The translations under genes were made by a program, and so were the position numbers. This document shows, in pieces, positions 1-6,415 of a stretch of 13,120 bases of DNA (its first letter is position 1; each line of letters starts with the position of its first letter). Source of the stretch: an uncultured Eubacteriales bacterium (GTDB lineage: Bacteria; Bacillota; Clostridia; Christensenellales; Aristaeellaceae). Location: contig CACZOT010000161.1 of assembly GCA_902782795.1 (NCBI GenBank), forward strand, positions 1-13,120, in the 5' to 3' direction. The notes beneath the pieces are model-generated. The model saw only the letters and a program-made list of their open reading frames with translations, was not told the DNA's origin and made no database searches.

Positions 1-950
1 AATGGTACGTGCAGGGCATGTCCTCCTCCATGCCGGAGGACGTGCAGCGGGCAATGTACGCCACCATCCCCGGCCTCGAACGGGCGGAGCTCGTGCGCTT
101 GGCCTACGCCATCGAGTACGAGACCATCGACCCGACCCGCCTCACCAATACCTTCCGCGCCAAGGAGATCGAGGGGCTCTACTTCGCCGGGCAGATCAAC
201 GGCACCTCCGGCTACGAGGAGGCCGCCGCCCAGGGCCTGTACGCGGGCATGAACGCCGCCCTCTGGCTCCAGGCGCGCGAGCCGCTCTTGCTCACGCGCG
301 CGGACGCCTATATCGGCGTGATGGTGGACGATCTCGTCACCAAGGGCGTGGACGAGCCTTACCGCATGATGACCAGCCGCGCCGAGTATCGGCTGCTGCT
401 GCGCCAGGACAACGCAGATCTGCGTCTCACCGAGCTCGGCTATCGCGCCGGTCTCGCCAGCGAGGAACGCTACTGCCGCATGTGCGCAAAGCGCGAGGCC
501 GCGGAGCTCCTCACCGCGCGCCTGGGCAAGACCCTTCTGCCCGCGCAGGGCGCTCTCAACGATCTCCTCGTCGCCCACGGCGAACATCCGCGCGAGGGCT
601 CCCTCACCGAGGCGGACCTCCTGCGCCGCCCCGAGATCCACTTCCGCGATCTAGTCCCCCTCGACGATGGCCTTGCCGATACGCCCGTCGAGGTCGCCGA
701 GCAGGCGGAGATCTCCGTCAAGTACGAAGGGTATATCGGCCGCGCCGCCGCCGAGGTGCGCAAGTTCCGCCGCGCCGAAGAGGTGCCCCTGCCGGAGGAT
801 ATCGATTACCTCGCCATCTCCGGCCTGCGCATCGAGGCCCGGCAGAAGCTCGCCGCCCAGCGGCCCGCCACCCTCGGGCAGGCCGCGCGCATTCCCGGCG
901 TTTCGCCCGGCGACGTGTCCGTCCTGATGATTGCCCTCCGCGTCCGTTAG
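1..950 (+). CDS. mnmG: tRNA uridine-5-carboxymethylaminomethyl(34) synthesis enzyme MnmG (GidA), C-terminal half
   Basis: The 5' end is missing. The reading frame enters at base 3 and stops at TAG 948-950, leaving 315 residues of a protein usually about 620-640 long. MnmG is an FAD- and NADH-dependent partner of the GTPase MnmE. Together they install the (carboxymethyl)aminomethyl group on wobble U34 of tRNAs that read two-codon boxes. Seen here: the start of the fragment WYVQGMSSSMPEDVQ, the FAD-domain signature YFAGQINGTSGYEEAAAQGL (about nt 180-240), then the family's C-terminal tRNA/MnmE-binding part with RMMTSRAEYRLLLRQDNADL, KYEGYI, and the ending IPGVSPGDVSVLMIAL. In many Firmicutes mnmG is followed at once by rsmG. 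Here it is followed by 545 bp of non-coding DNA. Identity is secure; the missing half lies outside the window. Confidence 0.97.
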   Translation, partial: WYVQGMSSSMPEDVQRAMYATIPGLERAELVRLAYAIEYETIDPTRLTNTFRAKEIEGLYFAGQINGTSGYEEAAAQGLYAGMNAALWLQAREPLLLTRADAYIGVMVDDLVTKGVDEPYRMMTSRAEYRLLLRQDNADLRLTELGYRAGLASEERYCRMCAKREAAELLTARLGKTLLPAQGALNDLLVAHGEHPREGSLTEADLLRRPEIHFRDLVPLDDGLADTPVEVAEQAEISVKYEGYIGRAAAEVRKFRRAEEVPLPEDIDYLAISGLRIEARQKLAAQRPATLGQAARIPGVSPGDVSVLMIALRVR

Positions 951-1090
951 GAACCCGGCGCTCGGCCGTTCCGTCCAAGCGCCGAGGGACGGAAGGCAGG
1001 GGTGATACCCCTGCACCCCATGCGGCCATACAGCGTACATGTTCAAGGCCGGCGGGTTCGTGCCGAGCCAGAGAGAATGAAGCCCGGCGA

Positions 1091-1131
1091 GCCCGAGGGT
1101 CCCGCGCCTCCGTCGCGCGGGACCCTCGGGC
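1091..1131. repeat. Perfect 17-bp inverted repeat with 7-nt loop
   Basis: Bases 1091-1107 (starting GCCCGAGGGT) are exactly complementary to 1115-1131 (ending ACCCTCGGGC), around the loop CTCCGTC. All but one or two pairs are G-C, so the RNA hairpin would be extremely stable. It sits 141 bp past the mnmG stop and has no T-run on either side. It is therefore not a canonical intrinsic terminator, though it could act as a 3'-end stabiliser or as part of a larger structured element. Confidence 0.85.
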
Positions 1132-1432
1132 GGGGCGGCGCGACCACTCGGGACGGCCTTCGGCCACCCCTCGCGACCGCGCCGCACGGCGTCCTCTCGA
1201 AGGGTTCGCGGAACACCCTGCGCTCGGCCCCAGGCAGCTTCCTTCGCAGGCCGCCCGTCGCTGCGCGCCTGTCTTGCGAAAGAACGCACGCACAAGCCCT
1301 AGTGCCTTGGCCGACCGCAAGCCGGAAACACGCTTCCGAGAGAAGCGGAAAGGCCCCGGTCTCGCGGGCCGCCAAGCCACGGATACCCGCAAAAGTCCCG
1401 CGCGCGGGCCGCCCCCCGGGGCGGCGGCGCAA

Positions 1433-1455
1433 GCGCATGCCCAAAGGGCGTGCGC
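1433..1455 (+). repeat. 10-bp hairpin with AAA loop upstream of the glycosyltransferase
   Basis: GCGCATGCCC (1433-1442) pairs with GGGCGTGCGC (1446-1455) with one G-U wobble, leaving a loop of AAA. It ends 25 nt before the AAAGGAG ribosome binding site (1481-1487), so it probably lies in the 5' untranslated region of the glycosyltransferase gene. No poly-U follows. The function is unknown. Confidence 0.7.
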
Positions 1456-1495
1456 GGCGCCGCGCAACAACACGTTCCCGAAAGGAGCGAAAGCC

Positions 1496-2449
1496 ATGTC
1501 CTGCATATTATACGTCGTCATTCCCTGCTACAAGGAAGAAGAAGTCCTGCCCGAAACGGCGCGCCGTCTCAAGGAGAAGATGGCCTCCTACCTGGCCGCG
1601 GGGCGGATCTCCACAGCCAGCCGCGTGCTCTTCGTCAACGACGGCTCCACAGACCGCACCTGGGAGATCATCCGCTCTCTGCACGAGGAGGACAAGCTCT
1701 TCGCGGGGGTCAATCTCTCGCGCAACCGGGGCCATCAGAACGCGCTCCTGGCGGGGCTGGAGACGGCCGTCAACGAGGCGGACGTCATGGTCTCCATGGA
1801 CGCGGATCTCCAGGACGACGTCGACGCCATGGACGAGATGCTCTCCCGCTTCGAGGAGGGCTACGACATCGTTTACGGCGTGCGCCGCCGCCGCGATACC
1901 GATACCGCCTTCAAGCGCGCCACCGCGCAGGGCTTCTACCGGCTCATGCAGGGCCTTGGCGTCGATATCGTCTACAACCACGCCGATTACCGCCTCATGA
2001 GCAAGCGCGCCGTACAGGCCCTTTGCGAGTTCACAGAGGTCAACCTCTTCCTGCGCGGCATCGTGCCCCAGATCGGCTTCCGCTGGACCACGGTCGAGTA
2101 CGACCGCGCGCCGCGCCTCGCGGGAGAGAGCAAATACCCCCTGCGCAAAATGCTCATGTTCGCCGCGGACGGCATCACCAGCTTTTCCATCAAGCCGATC
2201 CGCCTCGTGCTCCTCTGCGGCGCGGTCGTCTGCGCCGTCAGCCTGATCATGCTGATCTGGACGCTTGTCACCAAGCTCCTCGGGCACGCCATCGCCGGGT
2301 GGTCCAGCCTGATGTGCTCCATCTGGTTCCTCGGCGGGCTCCAGCTGCTGGGCATCGGCGTGGTCGGCGAGTACGTCGGCAAGGTCTACGGCGAGGCCAA
2401 GCGCCGCCCGCGCTATATCATCGAATCGGTCCTCAACGAGAAAGAATAG
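1496..2449 (+). CDS. GtrB/DPM1-like polyprenyl-phosphate glycosyltransferase, family GT2, membrane-anchored
   Basis: 317 residues. The start is ATG 1496, preceded by AAAGGAG (1481-1487) with 8-nt spacing. The GT-A domain occupies about residues 4-215: YVVIPCYKEEE (6-16), the nucleotide-sugar motif FVNDGSTD (46-53), NLSRNRGHQNALLAG (73-87), the metal-binding DxD in MDADLQDD (101-108), and the acceptor-loop motif RLAGESKYPLRKM (207-219). Two predicted membrane helices follow (about 236-260 and 270-292) and then a short basic tail. This layout is that of GtrB/YfdH/CsbB enzymes, which move a sugar from a nucleotide donor (usually UDP-linked) to undecaprenyl phosphate on the cytoplasmic face for later decoration of a surface polymer. 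No partner flippase or GT-C transferase is visible, so donor and product cannot be named. The family call is firm. Confidence 0.9.
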   Translation: MSCILYVVIPCYKEEEVLPETARRLKEKMASYLAAGRISTASRVLFVNDGSTDRTWEIIRSLHEEDKLFAGVNLSRNRGHQNALLAGLETAVNEADVMVSMDADLQDDVDAMDEMLSRFEEGYDIVYGVRRRRDTDTAFKRATAQGFYRLMQGLGVDIVYNHADYRLMSKRAVQALCEFTEVNLFLRGIVPQIGFRWTTVEYDRAPRLAGESKYPLRKMLMFAADGITSFSIKPIRLVLLCGAVVCAVSLIMLIWTLVTKLLGHAIAGWSSLMCSIWFLGGLQLLGIGVVGEYVGKVYGEAKRRPRYIIESVLNEKE

Positions 2450-2523
2450 GGGAGAACAGCGAACGGCCCGCGGAAGCTGTTTCGGGGGTCCTGCCCATCA
2501 GGCGCCGCATAAAGGCAAATTTT

Positions 2524-2555
2524 ACGAACAATTCATGCGAAATGCTTTCGTTCGT
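2524..2555. promoter_or_regulatory. Candidate PurR operator (PurBox-like CGAA/TTCG repeat) upstream of purC
   Basis: ACGAAC (2524-2529) is the inverted repeat of GTTCGT (2550-2555). Further CGAA (2538-2541) and TTCG (2547-2550) cores lie between. The first half, TTTTACGAACAAT, fits the PurBox consensus AWWWCCGAACWWT (known from Bacillus/Lactococcus PurR) at 11 of 13 positions. The second half keeps only the core. It overlaps the expected -35 region of the purC promoter, a sensible place for a purine-responsive regulator. This is inference; whether a Bacillus-type PurR exists in this organism is unknown. Confidence 0.4.
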
Positions 2556-2574
2556 TGGCTGAATCGCCTACAAT
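2547..2574 (+). promoter_or_regulatory. Putative purC promoter
   Basis: A good -10 box, TACAAT (2569-2574), lies 16 bp after a weak -35 match, TTCGTT (2547-2552). Transcription would start near 2581, giving a leader of about 58 nt before the purC ATG. The weak -35 and its overlap with CGAA boxes suggest a regulated promoter. No purine riboswitch core was recognised in the leader. Confidence 0.45.
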
Positions 2575-2638
2575 AAGCCGGGAACAGACCAGAGATGTTC
2601 TGAAACACATCAATCGATAATGCGGAGGGCGATCGCAC

Positions 2639-3352
2639 ATGGAAAAGCGGGAGCAGCTGTACGAGGGCAAGGCGAAGAAGGTCTTCGCGACGAACGACGA
2701 AAAGTACTACATCGTTTCCTATAAGGACGACGCCACGGCCTTCAACGGCCTGAAGAAGGGCACGATCGCCGGCAAGGGCGTCATCAACAACCGCATGAGC
2801 AATTTCCTCATGGGCCTCCTGGAGAAGGAAGGCGTTCCGACCCACTTCGTCGAGGAGCTGAACGATCGCGAGACCCTCGTCAAGAAGGTGCAGATCGTCC
2901 CGCTGGAGGTCATCGGCCGCAACATCGCCGCGGGCAGCCTCTCCAAGCGCCTGGGTCTGCCGGAGGGCCAGGACCTCAAGAGCACCGTGCTCGAATACTG
3001 CTACAAGGACGACGCCCTGGGAGACCCCATGGTGAACGAGTACCACATCCAGGCGCTGGGCCTGTGCACCCCCGAGGAGCTGGCCACCATCGCCCGCTAT
3101 ACCTTGCAGGTCAACGAGTTCCTCAAGAAGTATATGCTCGAGCGCGGCATGATCCTCGTGGATTTCAAGCTCGAGTTCGGCCGTACGCCCGAAGGCGAGA
3201 TCATCCTCGCCGACGAGATCAGCCCCGATACCTGCCGCCTCTGGGACAGCGTCACCCGCGAGAAGCTCGATAAGGACCGCTTCCGCCGCGATCTCGGCGG
3301 CGTCGAGGAAGCCTATATCGAAGTCGCTCGCAGGCTGGGTCTCGAGAAGTAA
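2639..3352 (+). CDS. purC: Phosphoribosylaminoimidazole-succinocarboxamide (SAICAR) synthase
   Basis: 237 residues, the usual bacterial length. The start is ATG 2639 behind GGAGGG (2624-2629). The enzyme joins CAIR and aspartate with ATP to make SAICAR in de novo purine synthesis, in the cytosol. Family motifs in order: YEGKAKKVF (8-16) and KDDATAFNG (29-37) of the ATP-binding N-terminal lobe, VPLEVIGRNIAAGSL (87-101), DPMVNEYH (129-136), LVDFKLEFG (173-181) and LADEISPDTCRLWD (190-203) of the active site. All appear intact. No other pur gene is adjacent, so it looks like a monocistronic unit with its own promoter and a downstream intrinsic terminator (3442-3485). Confidence 0.98.
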   Translation: MEKREQLYEGKAKKVFATNDEKYYIVSYKDDATAFNGLKKGTIAGKGVINNRMSNFLMGLLEKEGVPTHFVEELNDRETLVKKVQIVPLEVIGRNIAAGSLSKRLGLPEGQDLKSTVLEYCYKDDALGDPMVNEYHIQALGLCTPEELATIARYTLQVNEFLKKYMLERGMILVDFKLEFGRTPEGEIILADEISPDTCRLWDSVTREKLDKDRFRRDLGGVEEAYIEVARRLGLEK

Positions 3353-3359
3353 GCGACCT

Positions 3360-3382
3360 TGCAGAGGGCTCCGCCCTCTGCA
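3360..3382. repeat. GC-rich palindrome, 10-bp stem with TCC loop
   Basis: TGCAGAGGGC (3360-3369) pairs perfectly with GCCCTCTGCA (3373-3382) around TCC. It lies 7 bp after the purC stop. The core pattern, a stem around GGCTCCGCC or its complement GGCGGAGCC, recurs elsewhere in this window (for example 3589-3607), suggesting a dispersed REP-like family. Confidence 0.75.
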
Positions 3383-3441
3383 CTCCTGCCAGGGGGAATG
3401 ACCCCCCCTGGGCCCCTCAATTGGGGGGATCCCATAAACAA

Positions 3442-3485
3442 CAGGCTCCGGTATCCTGTCGCAAGGATACCGGAGCCTGCTTTTT
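3442..3485 (+). terminator. Intrinsic terminator of purC
   Basis: CAGGCTCCGGTATCCT (3442-3457) is perfectly complementary to 3464-3479 (16 bp) with the loop GTCGCA, followed after one C by TTTTT (3481-3485). It ends the purC transcript. On the opposite strand, facing the converging transporter gene, the hairpin is followed by TTGTTTATG, so it may also act weakly in reverse. The stem is nearly identical to the terminator at 12655-12697. Confidence 0.9.
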
Positions 3486-3531
3486 CCGAGAGAAGCATAT
3501 TGTTTTAGAATAATCCCCCCAAGACGGGATT

Positions 3532-3607
3532 CTTAAGGGCCCTTGGCCCTTAAGCAGGGGTGCAGGGGACGGAGTCCCTTGCCAGGGTCCAGGGGCGGAG
3601 CCCCTGG
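3532..3607. repeat. Cluster of three GC-rich palindromes between convergent purC and MFS genes
   Basis: Three hairpins stand side by side: CTTAAGGGCC/GGCCCTTAAG with loop CTT (3532-3541/3545-3554); a 9-bp stem 3562-3570/3574-3582 with loop GGA and one G-U pair; and CCAGGGGC/GCCCCTGG with loop GGA (3589-3596/3600-3607). A fourth, CCAGGGGG/CCCCCTGG, is at 3389-3396/3404-3411. Such trains of short GC-rich palindromes after genes look like REP-type intergenic repeats. They may protect or end the transporter mRNA, whose stop codon is 10 bp away. Confidence 0.7.
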
Positions 3608-3616
3608 CGTATCCCC

Positions 3617-4849
3617 CTAGTTGTACCGCGGCTTTGCGGGGATGATCCAGCAAAGGAGCGCGCCGAAGACGAGGGTGATGGCCATGGAGCCGATATACGC
3701 AGGCGCGTAGCTGCCGCTCCAATCGCACACGAGCCCAAAAACGGTCGGCGCGAACCCGCCGCCGATGGCGTTGGCCGCGGTGAGCAGGCCGGTGAAGGCG
3801 TTGTAATCGCGCTGGCCGTAGCTGTAGCGAACGATGTTGGGGAAGGCCACGGTCGCGAAGGCGATGCCCAGCCCGGCCGAGAGCACCATGGCCACGATCA
3901 TCACAGGCAGGCGCACGAGCAGCGTACAGGCGAGGGACAGCAGCAGCGTCGCCATGCAGATGGCGGTGGCGCGGCGCGCGCCGAGGCTGTCGTAGAGCTG
4001 GCCGGAGAGGATCTTTCCCACGGCGAGCGCGCCCATATAGCCCGCGGTGACGTTGGCGGAGAACTGGCCGGAATAGCCGCTGTCATGCACGTAGGCGCAC
4101 ATGGTCACGGAGAGGCCGTTGATGGCGAAGCCCACCAGGAGGATGCTCGCCGTCAGGAGCCAAAGCTTGGCCGAGCGCTTTTCCTCGGCCCAGCTCGCGC
4201 CGGAGAGAGGTCCGGAGGCCTCGTACGCCTCGTCCTCGTCCGTGCTGCCGAAGGGGCGCAGGCCCATATCCGCCGGGCGCTCGCGGATCACGAAAATGAG
4301 GATGGGCAAGATGATCAGCGCGTTGATCAGCGCGAACAGCTGTACCGTGCTCCGCCAGCCGATGGAGGCGATCAGCCCGCCGCCCAGGGTGTTGAAGATC
4401 ATGCCACCCACGCCGCTGCCCATGAAGGCCACGCCGATGGCCAGGCCGCGCTTTTTCTCGAACCAGTTGTTCAGCAGGATCGAAAAGGGCATCCAGGTGA
4501 CGAGCGCCTGCGTCAGCGACATGAGCACCACCAGCGCGCAGATGGCCGCGATGCTCCGTGCCAGCGAGAGGCAGAAGTAGGCGAGGATCGCGGCGACGGC
4601 CGCGACGATCATCAGCGGCCGCAGGCGGAAATGCCGGTAGATGCGCGCCGCCAGGAGGGGGATCAGCACGCCGCCGGTGTTGATCAGCGTCTGGCTCAGG
4701 CCCATGGCGCTGCGGGAGACGCCCAGGTCCTCGCAGACCGGCACCACCAGCAGGCTGTAGCTGTTCACCAGGCCGCCCGCGGCGCTGCCCAATACCAAGA
4801 ACCCCGCCGCGACCATGATCCATCCGTAGTGTATCGGCAATTTGCGCAT
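3617..4849 (-). CDS. Major facilitator superfamily transporter, monocarboxylate/oxalate (OFA-like) type
   Basis: 410 residues. The start chosen is ATG at 4849-4847 (MRKLPIHYGWIMV), because HYGWIMV is the typical beginning of this family and GGGGAGGG lies just upstream. The open frame runs 89 codons further upstream, but that part is Arg/Ser-rich and crosses the promoter. About twelve hydrophobic helices are readable in two bundles, split by a charged loop at about 190-228. Family motifs are NNWFEKKRGLAIGVAFMGSG (127-146) after helix 4 and RERPADMGLRPFG (189-201) at the end of the first half. Relatives exchange or import small carboxylates (lactate, oxalate/formate), but the substrate cannot be read from sequence. 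It converges on purC and diverges from the transglutaminase gene. Confidence 0.88.
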   Translation of the reverse strand: MRKLPIHYGWIMVAAGFLVLGSAAGGLVNSYSLLVVPVCEDLGVSRSAMGLSQTLINTGGVLIPLLAARIYRHFRLRPLMIVAAVAAILAYFCLSLARSIAAICALVVLMSLTQALVTWMPFSILLNNWFEKKRGLAIGVAFMGSGVGGMIFNTLGGGLIASIGWRSTVQLFALINALIILPILIFVIRERPADMGLRPFGSTDEDEAYEASGPLSGASWAEEKRSAKLWLLTASILLVGFAINGLSVTMCAYVHDSGYSGQFSANVTAGYMGALAVGKILSGQLYDSLGARRATAICMATLLLSLACTLLVRLPVMIVAMVLSAGLGIAFATVAFPNIVRYSYGQRDYNAFTGLLTAANAIGGGFAPTVFGLVCDWSGSYAPAYIGSMAITLVFGALLCWIIPAKPRYN

Positions 4850-4876
4850 CCTTCGCGTCCCTCCCCGTCCGTGTTC

Positions 4877-4905
4877 ATTGTATCCGCTTGGGACTAGGCG
4901 CGCAA
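4877..4905 (-). promoter_or_regulatory. Putative promoter of the MFS transporter
   Basis: On the minus strand, TTGCGC (4905-4900) and TACAAT (4882-4877) are separated by exactly 17 bp, and the start codon follows about 28 nt after the -10 box. The spacing and -10 are good; the -35 matches only TTG. The short leader contains GGGGAGGG as ribosome binding site. Confidence 0.5.
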
Positions 4906-4917
4906 GGCAAAATCCGC

Positions 4918-4923
4918 TATAAT
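4918..4923 (+). promoter_or_regulatory. -10 box TATAAT upstream of the transglutaminase-like gene
   Basis: A perfect TATAAT lies 35 bp before the ATG at 4959, with AGGAGG (4943-4948) between them. At the proper distance upstream only a poor -35 (about 4895-4900) is present. It stands back to back with the transporter promoter, so the two genes share a control region of about 110 bp. Confidence 0.5.
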
Positions 4924-4958
4924 ATGAGAAGAATCTGCGCGCAGGAGGTCTTTTCGCC

Positions 4959-6326
4959 ATGAACGATATGCGCATATTGTCCTGTGAGCTCCCCGAGGAC
5001 ATCATGAAAGCCAAATGGGCGGGGGATTTCCCCTTCGCCGTGCGCCTCATCGACGCCCGCGTCGCCCAGAGCGATTGCCCCGCGGCCCTGCGCGAGCGGC
5101 TCCTGCTCGAGCGCACCCGCCTGGAGCGCCTGCCCGGCGAGTACGTCTACACCCGAGCCGAGGCCCTGGCGGAGATGCGCCGCCTCATCCCGGATTTCAC
5201 CGAGGCGGAATTGGACGCGCTCGATCTCGAAGGCGCGACGGACTGGCTCTATATCGGCGGTGAGCGCCGCTATTTCGCCGATTTCCAGTGGACCCTCCTG
5301 AAGATGAAGCCGGAGCTCGGCGCGCGCGCCGGACGGCCCCAGCTGAACACCGGCATCATCCCGGATTGGATCGCCGAGCTGCAGGAGAAGGAGGAATCCG
5401 GCCGCCGCCTGCGCCTGCGGGCCGAGCTGCGCGTCGCGGATGAATCGTTCACCCCCGGCGAGACCTACACCGTGCACCTTCCCATCCCTGCCGCTGCCGC
5501 GCAGGTGGAGGATATCCGCCTGGAGCGCTTCTCCCACACGCCGCTCTCCATCGCCCCGGAGGACGCCGCCCAGCGCACCGTCTGCTTCCGGGAGACGCTC
5601 GCCGAAAACACGACCTTCTTCGTGGAATACTCCTGGACCTGCCGCCTGCGCTTCTTCGACGCGGACCATCCGCCCAAGCCCGGCGTCTTCTACCCCAACG
5701 CCGCGCCGCCCCGCGCGGAGGACCTCGAGGAGCTCCCGCCGCACGTCTCCTTCAGCCCGTACCTGCGCGCGCTGGCCGAGGAGCTGGGCCGCGGCGCGAA
5801 CGGGCCGCTCGACCTGGCCCGGCGCTACTATGATTACATCACCCAGAACATCCGCTATTCCTACCTGCGGGCCTATCTGCAGATCGACCATCTCGCCGAT
5901 TACACCGCCCTGAACCGCAAGGGGGATTGCGGCGCGCAGGCCCTCGTGTTCATCTCCCTGTGCCGCATGAGCGGCATTCCCGCGCGCTGGCAGAGCGGCC
6001 TCTACGCCGAGCCGGGAGACCCCGGCAGCCACGATTGGGCCCAGTTCTACACCCAGGAGTATGGCTGGCTCTTCGCGGATTGCTCCTTCGGCGGCGCGGG
6101 CCGCCGCCGCGGCGACGAGGGCAGGCGGCGCTTCTACTTCGGCAATCTCGACCCCTATCGCATGATCGCCAACCGCGCCTATCAGGCCCCGCTCGATCCG
6201 CCCAAGCGCTTCCTGCGCAAGGATCCCTTCGACAACCAGCGCGGCGAGTGCGAGACCTCTTCCCGCGCCTTGGCCGTACCCGACCTGCGCACGAACCTCA
6301 CGGTGCTCTCCTGCGAGGAAGTGTAA
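4959..6326 (+). CDS. Transglutaminase-like cysteine protein, function unknown
   Basis: 455 residues. The start is ATG 4959 behind AGGAGG (4943-4948). The C-terminal half is a transglutaminase-like (papain-fold) domain: DLARRYYDYITQNIRYSY (285-302), then the catalytic-type triad Cys324 in KGDCGAQALVFISLCR, His358 in GSHDWAQFY and Asp374 in WLFADCSFGG. All three are intact, so hydrolase or acyl-transfer activity is plausible. The N-terminal 270 residues are charged, have no signal peptide or membrane helix, and match nothing I recognise; the part at about 150-235 looks beta-rich. It is therefore probably cytoplasmic, unlike many secreted relatives. It reads as a single gene between the transporter promoter and a bidirectional terminator. 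The domain call is firm; substrate and pathway are unknown. Confidence 0.85.
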   Translation: MNDMRILSCELPEDIMKAKWAGDFPFAVRLIDARVAQSDCPAALRERLLLERTRLERLPGEYVYTRAEALAEMRRLIPDFTEAELDALDLEGATDWLYIGGERRYFADFQWTLLKMKPELGARAGRPQLNTGIIPDWIAELQEKEESGRRLRLRAELRVADESFTPGETYTVHLPIPAAAAQVEDIRLERFSHTPLSIAPEDAAQRTVCFRETLAENTTFFVEYSWTCRLRFFDADHPPKPGVFYPNAAPPRAEDLEELPPHVSFSPYLRALAEELGRGANGPLDLARRYYDYITQNIRYSYLRAYLQIDHLADYTALNRKGDCGAQALVFISLCRMSGIPARWQSGLYAEPGDPGSHDWAQFYTQEYGWLFADCSFGGAGRRRGDEGRRRFYFGNLDPYRMIANRAYQAPLDPPKRFLRKDPFDNQRGECETSSRALAVPDLRTNLTVLSCEEV

Positions 6327-6354
6327 ACGGCCCTTCCTGGGCCGCCTGAAAAAG

Positions 6355-6393
6355 GCGGGCATCCGGATCCCGTCGTGGAATCCGGATGCCCGC
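6355..6393. terminator. Bidirectional terminator between the transglutaminase and dipeptidase genes
   Basis: GCGGGCATCCGGAT (6355-6368) pairs perfectly with ATCCGGATGCCCGC (6380-6393) over 14 bp. On the plus strand TCTTTCTGTTT follows. On the minus strand the stem is followed by CCTTTTT (complement of 6349-6355). It can therefore end both convergent transcripts. Two smaller hairpins just upstream (CGGCCC/GGGCCG at 6328-6344 and CCGCCT/AGGCGG at 6342-6358) would compete for the same bases. Confidence 0.8.
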
Positions 6394-6415
6394 TCTTTCT
6401 GTTTCCCGATGGCGC

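Larger units (their letters stand above)
951..1495. other. Long GC-rich, palindrome-rich non-coding region between mnmG and the glycosyltransferase
   Basis: No credible gene is seen in these 545 bp. Several frames stay open only because the DNA is very GC-rich; their translations are Arg/Pro/Ala-rich and low in complexity. The stretch holds several strong inverted repeats: TTCCGTCC/GGACGGAA (969-976/987-994), GCAGGGGT/ACCCCTGC (996-1003/1007-1014), a perfect 17-bp stem (1091-1107/1115-1131), CGCTTC/GAAGCG (1331-1336/1342-1347), GCCGCCCC/GGGGCGGC (1408-1415/1418-1425) and a 10-bp stem with an AAA loop (1433-1442/1446-1455). No U-run follows any of them, so none is a standard terminator. The consensus features of RNase P RNA, SRP RNA or tmRNA were not recognised. 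It may be a dispersed intergenic repeat or an uncharacterised structured RNA. Confidence 0.6.

Noticed and set aside
961..994. Possible H-type pseudoknot from two interleaved stems after mnmG
   Set aside because: The connecting loop over the first stem would be zero bases, which is sterically impossible; the stems can only be alternatives.
951..1495. RNase P RNA, SRP RNA, tmRNA or tRNA in the long gap
   Set aside because: None of the invariant core sequences of these RNAs was found on either strand.
2..2449. An 815-codon open frame that runs through mnmG, the intergenic block and the glycosyltransferase
   Set aside because: Only its last 317 codons, from ATG 1496 with a ribosome binding site, form a real protein. 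The upstream part is Arg/Pro-rich shadow sequence in the wrong frame of mnmG and GC-rich spacer.
4850..5116. An 89-codon N-terminal extension of the MFS transporter
   Set aside because: It would cross the divergent promoter region and the start of the transglutaminase gene. The typical family start MRKLPIHYGWIMV has a good upstream ribosome binding site.
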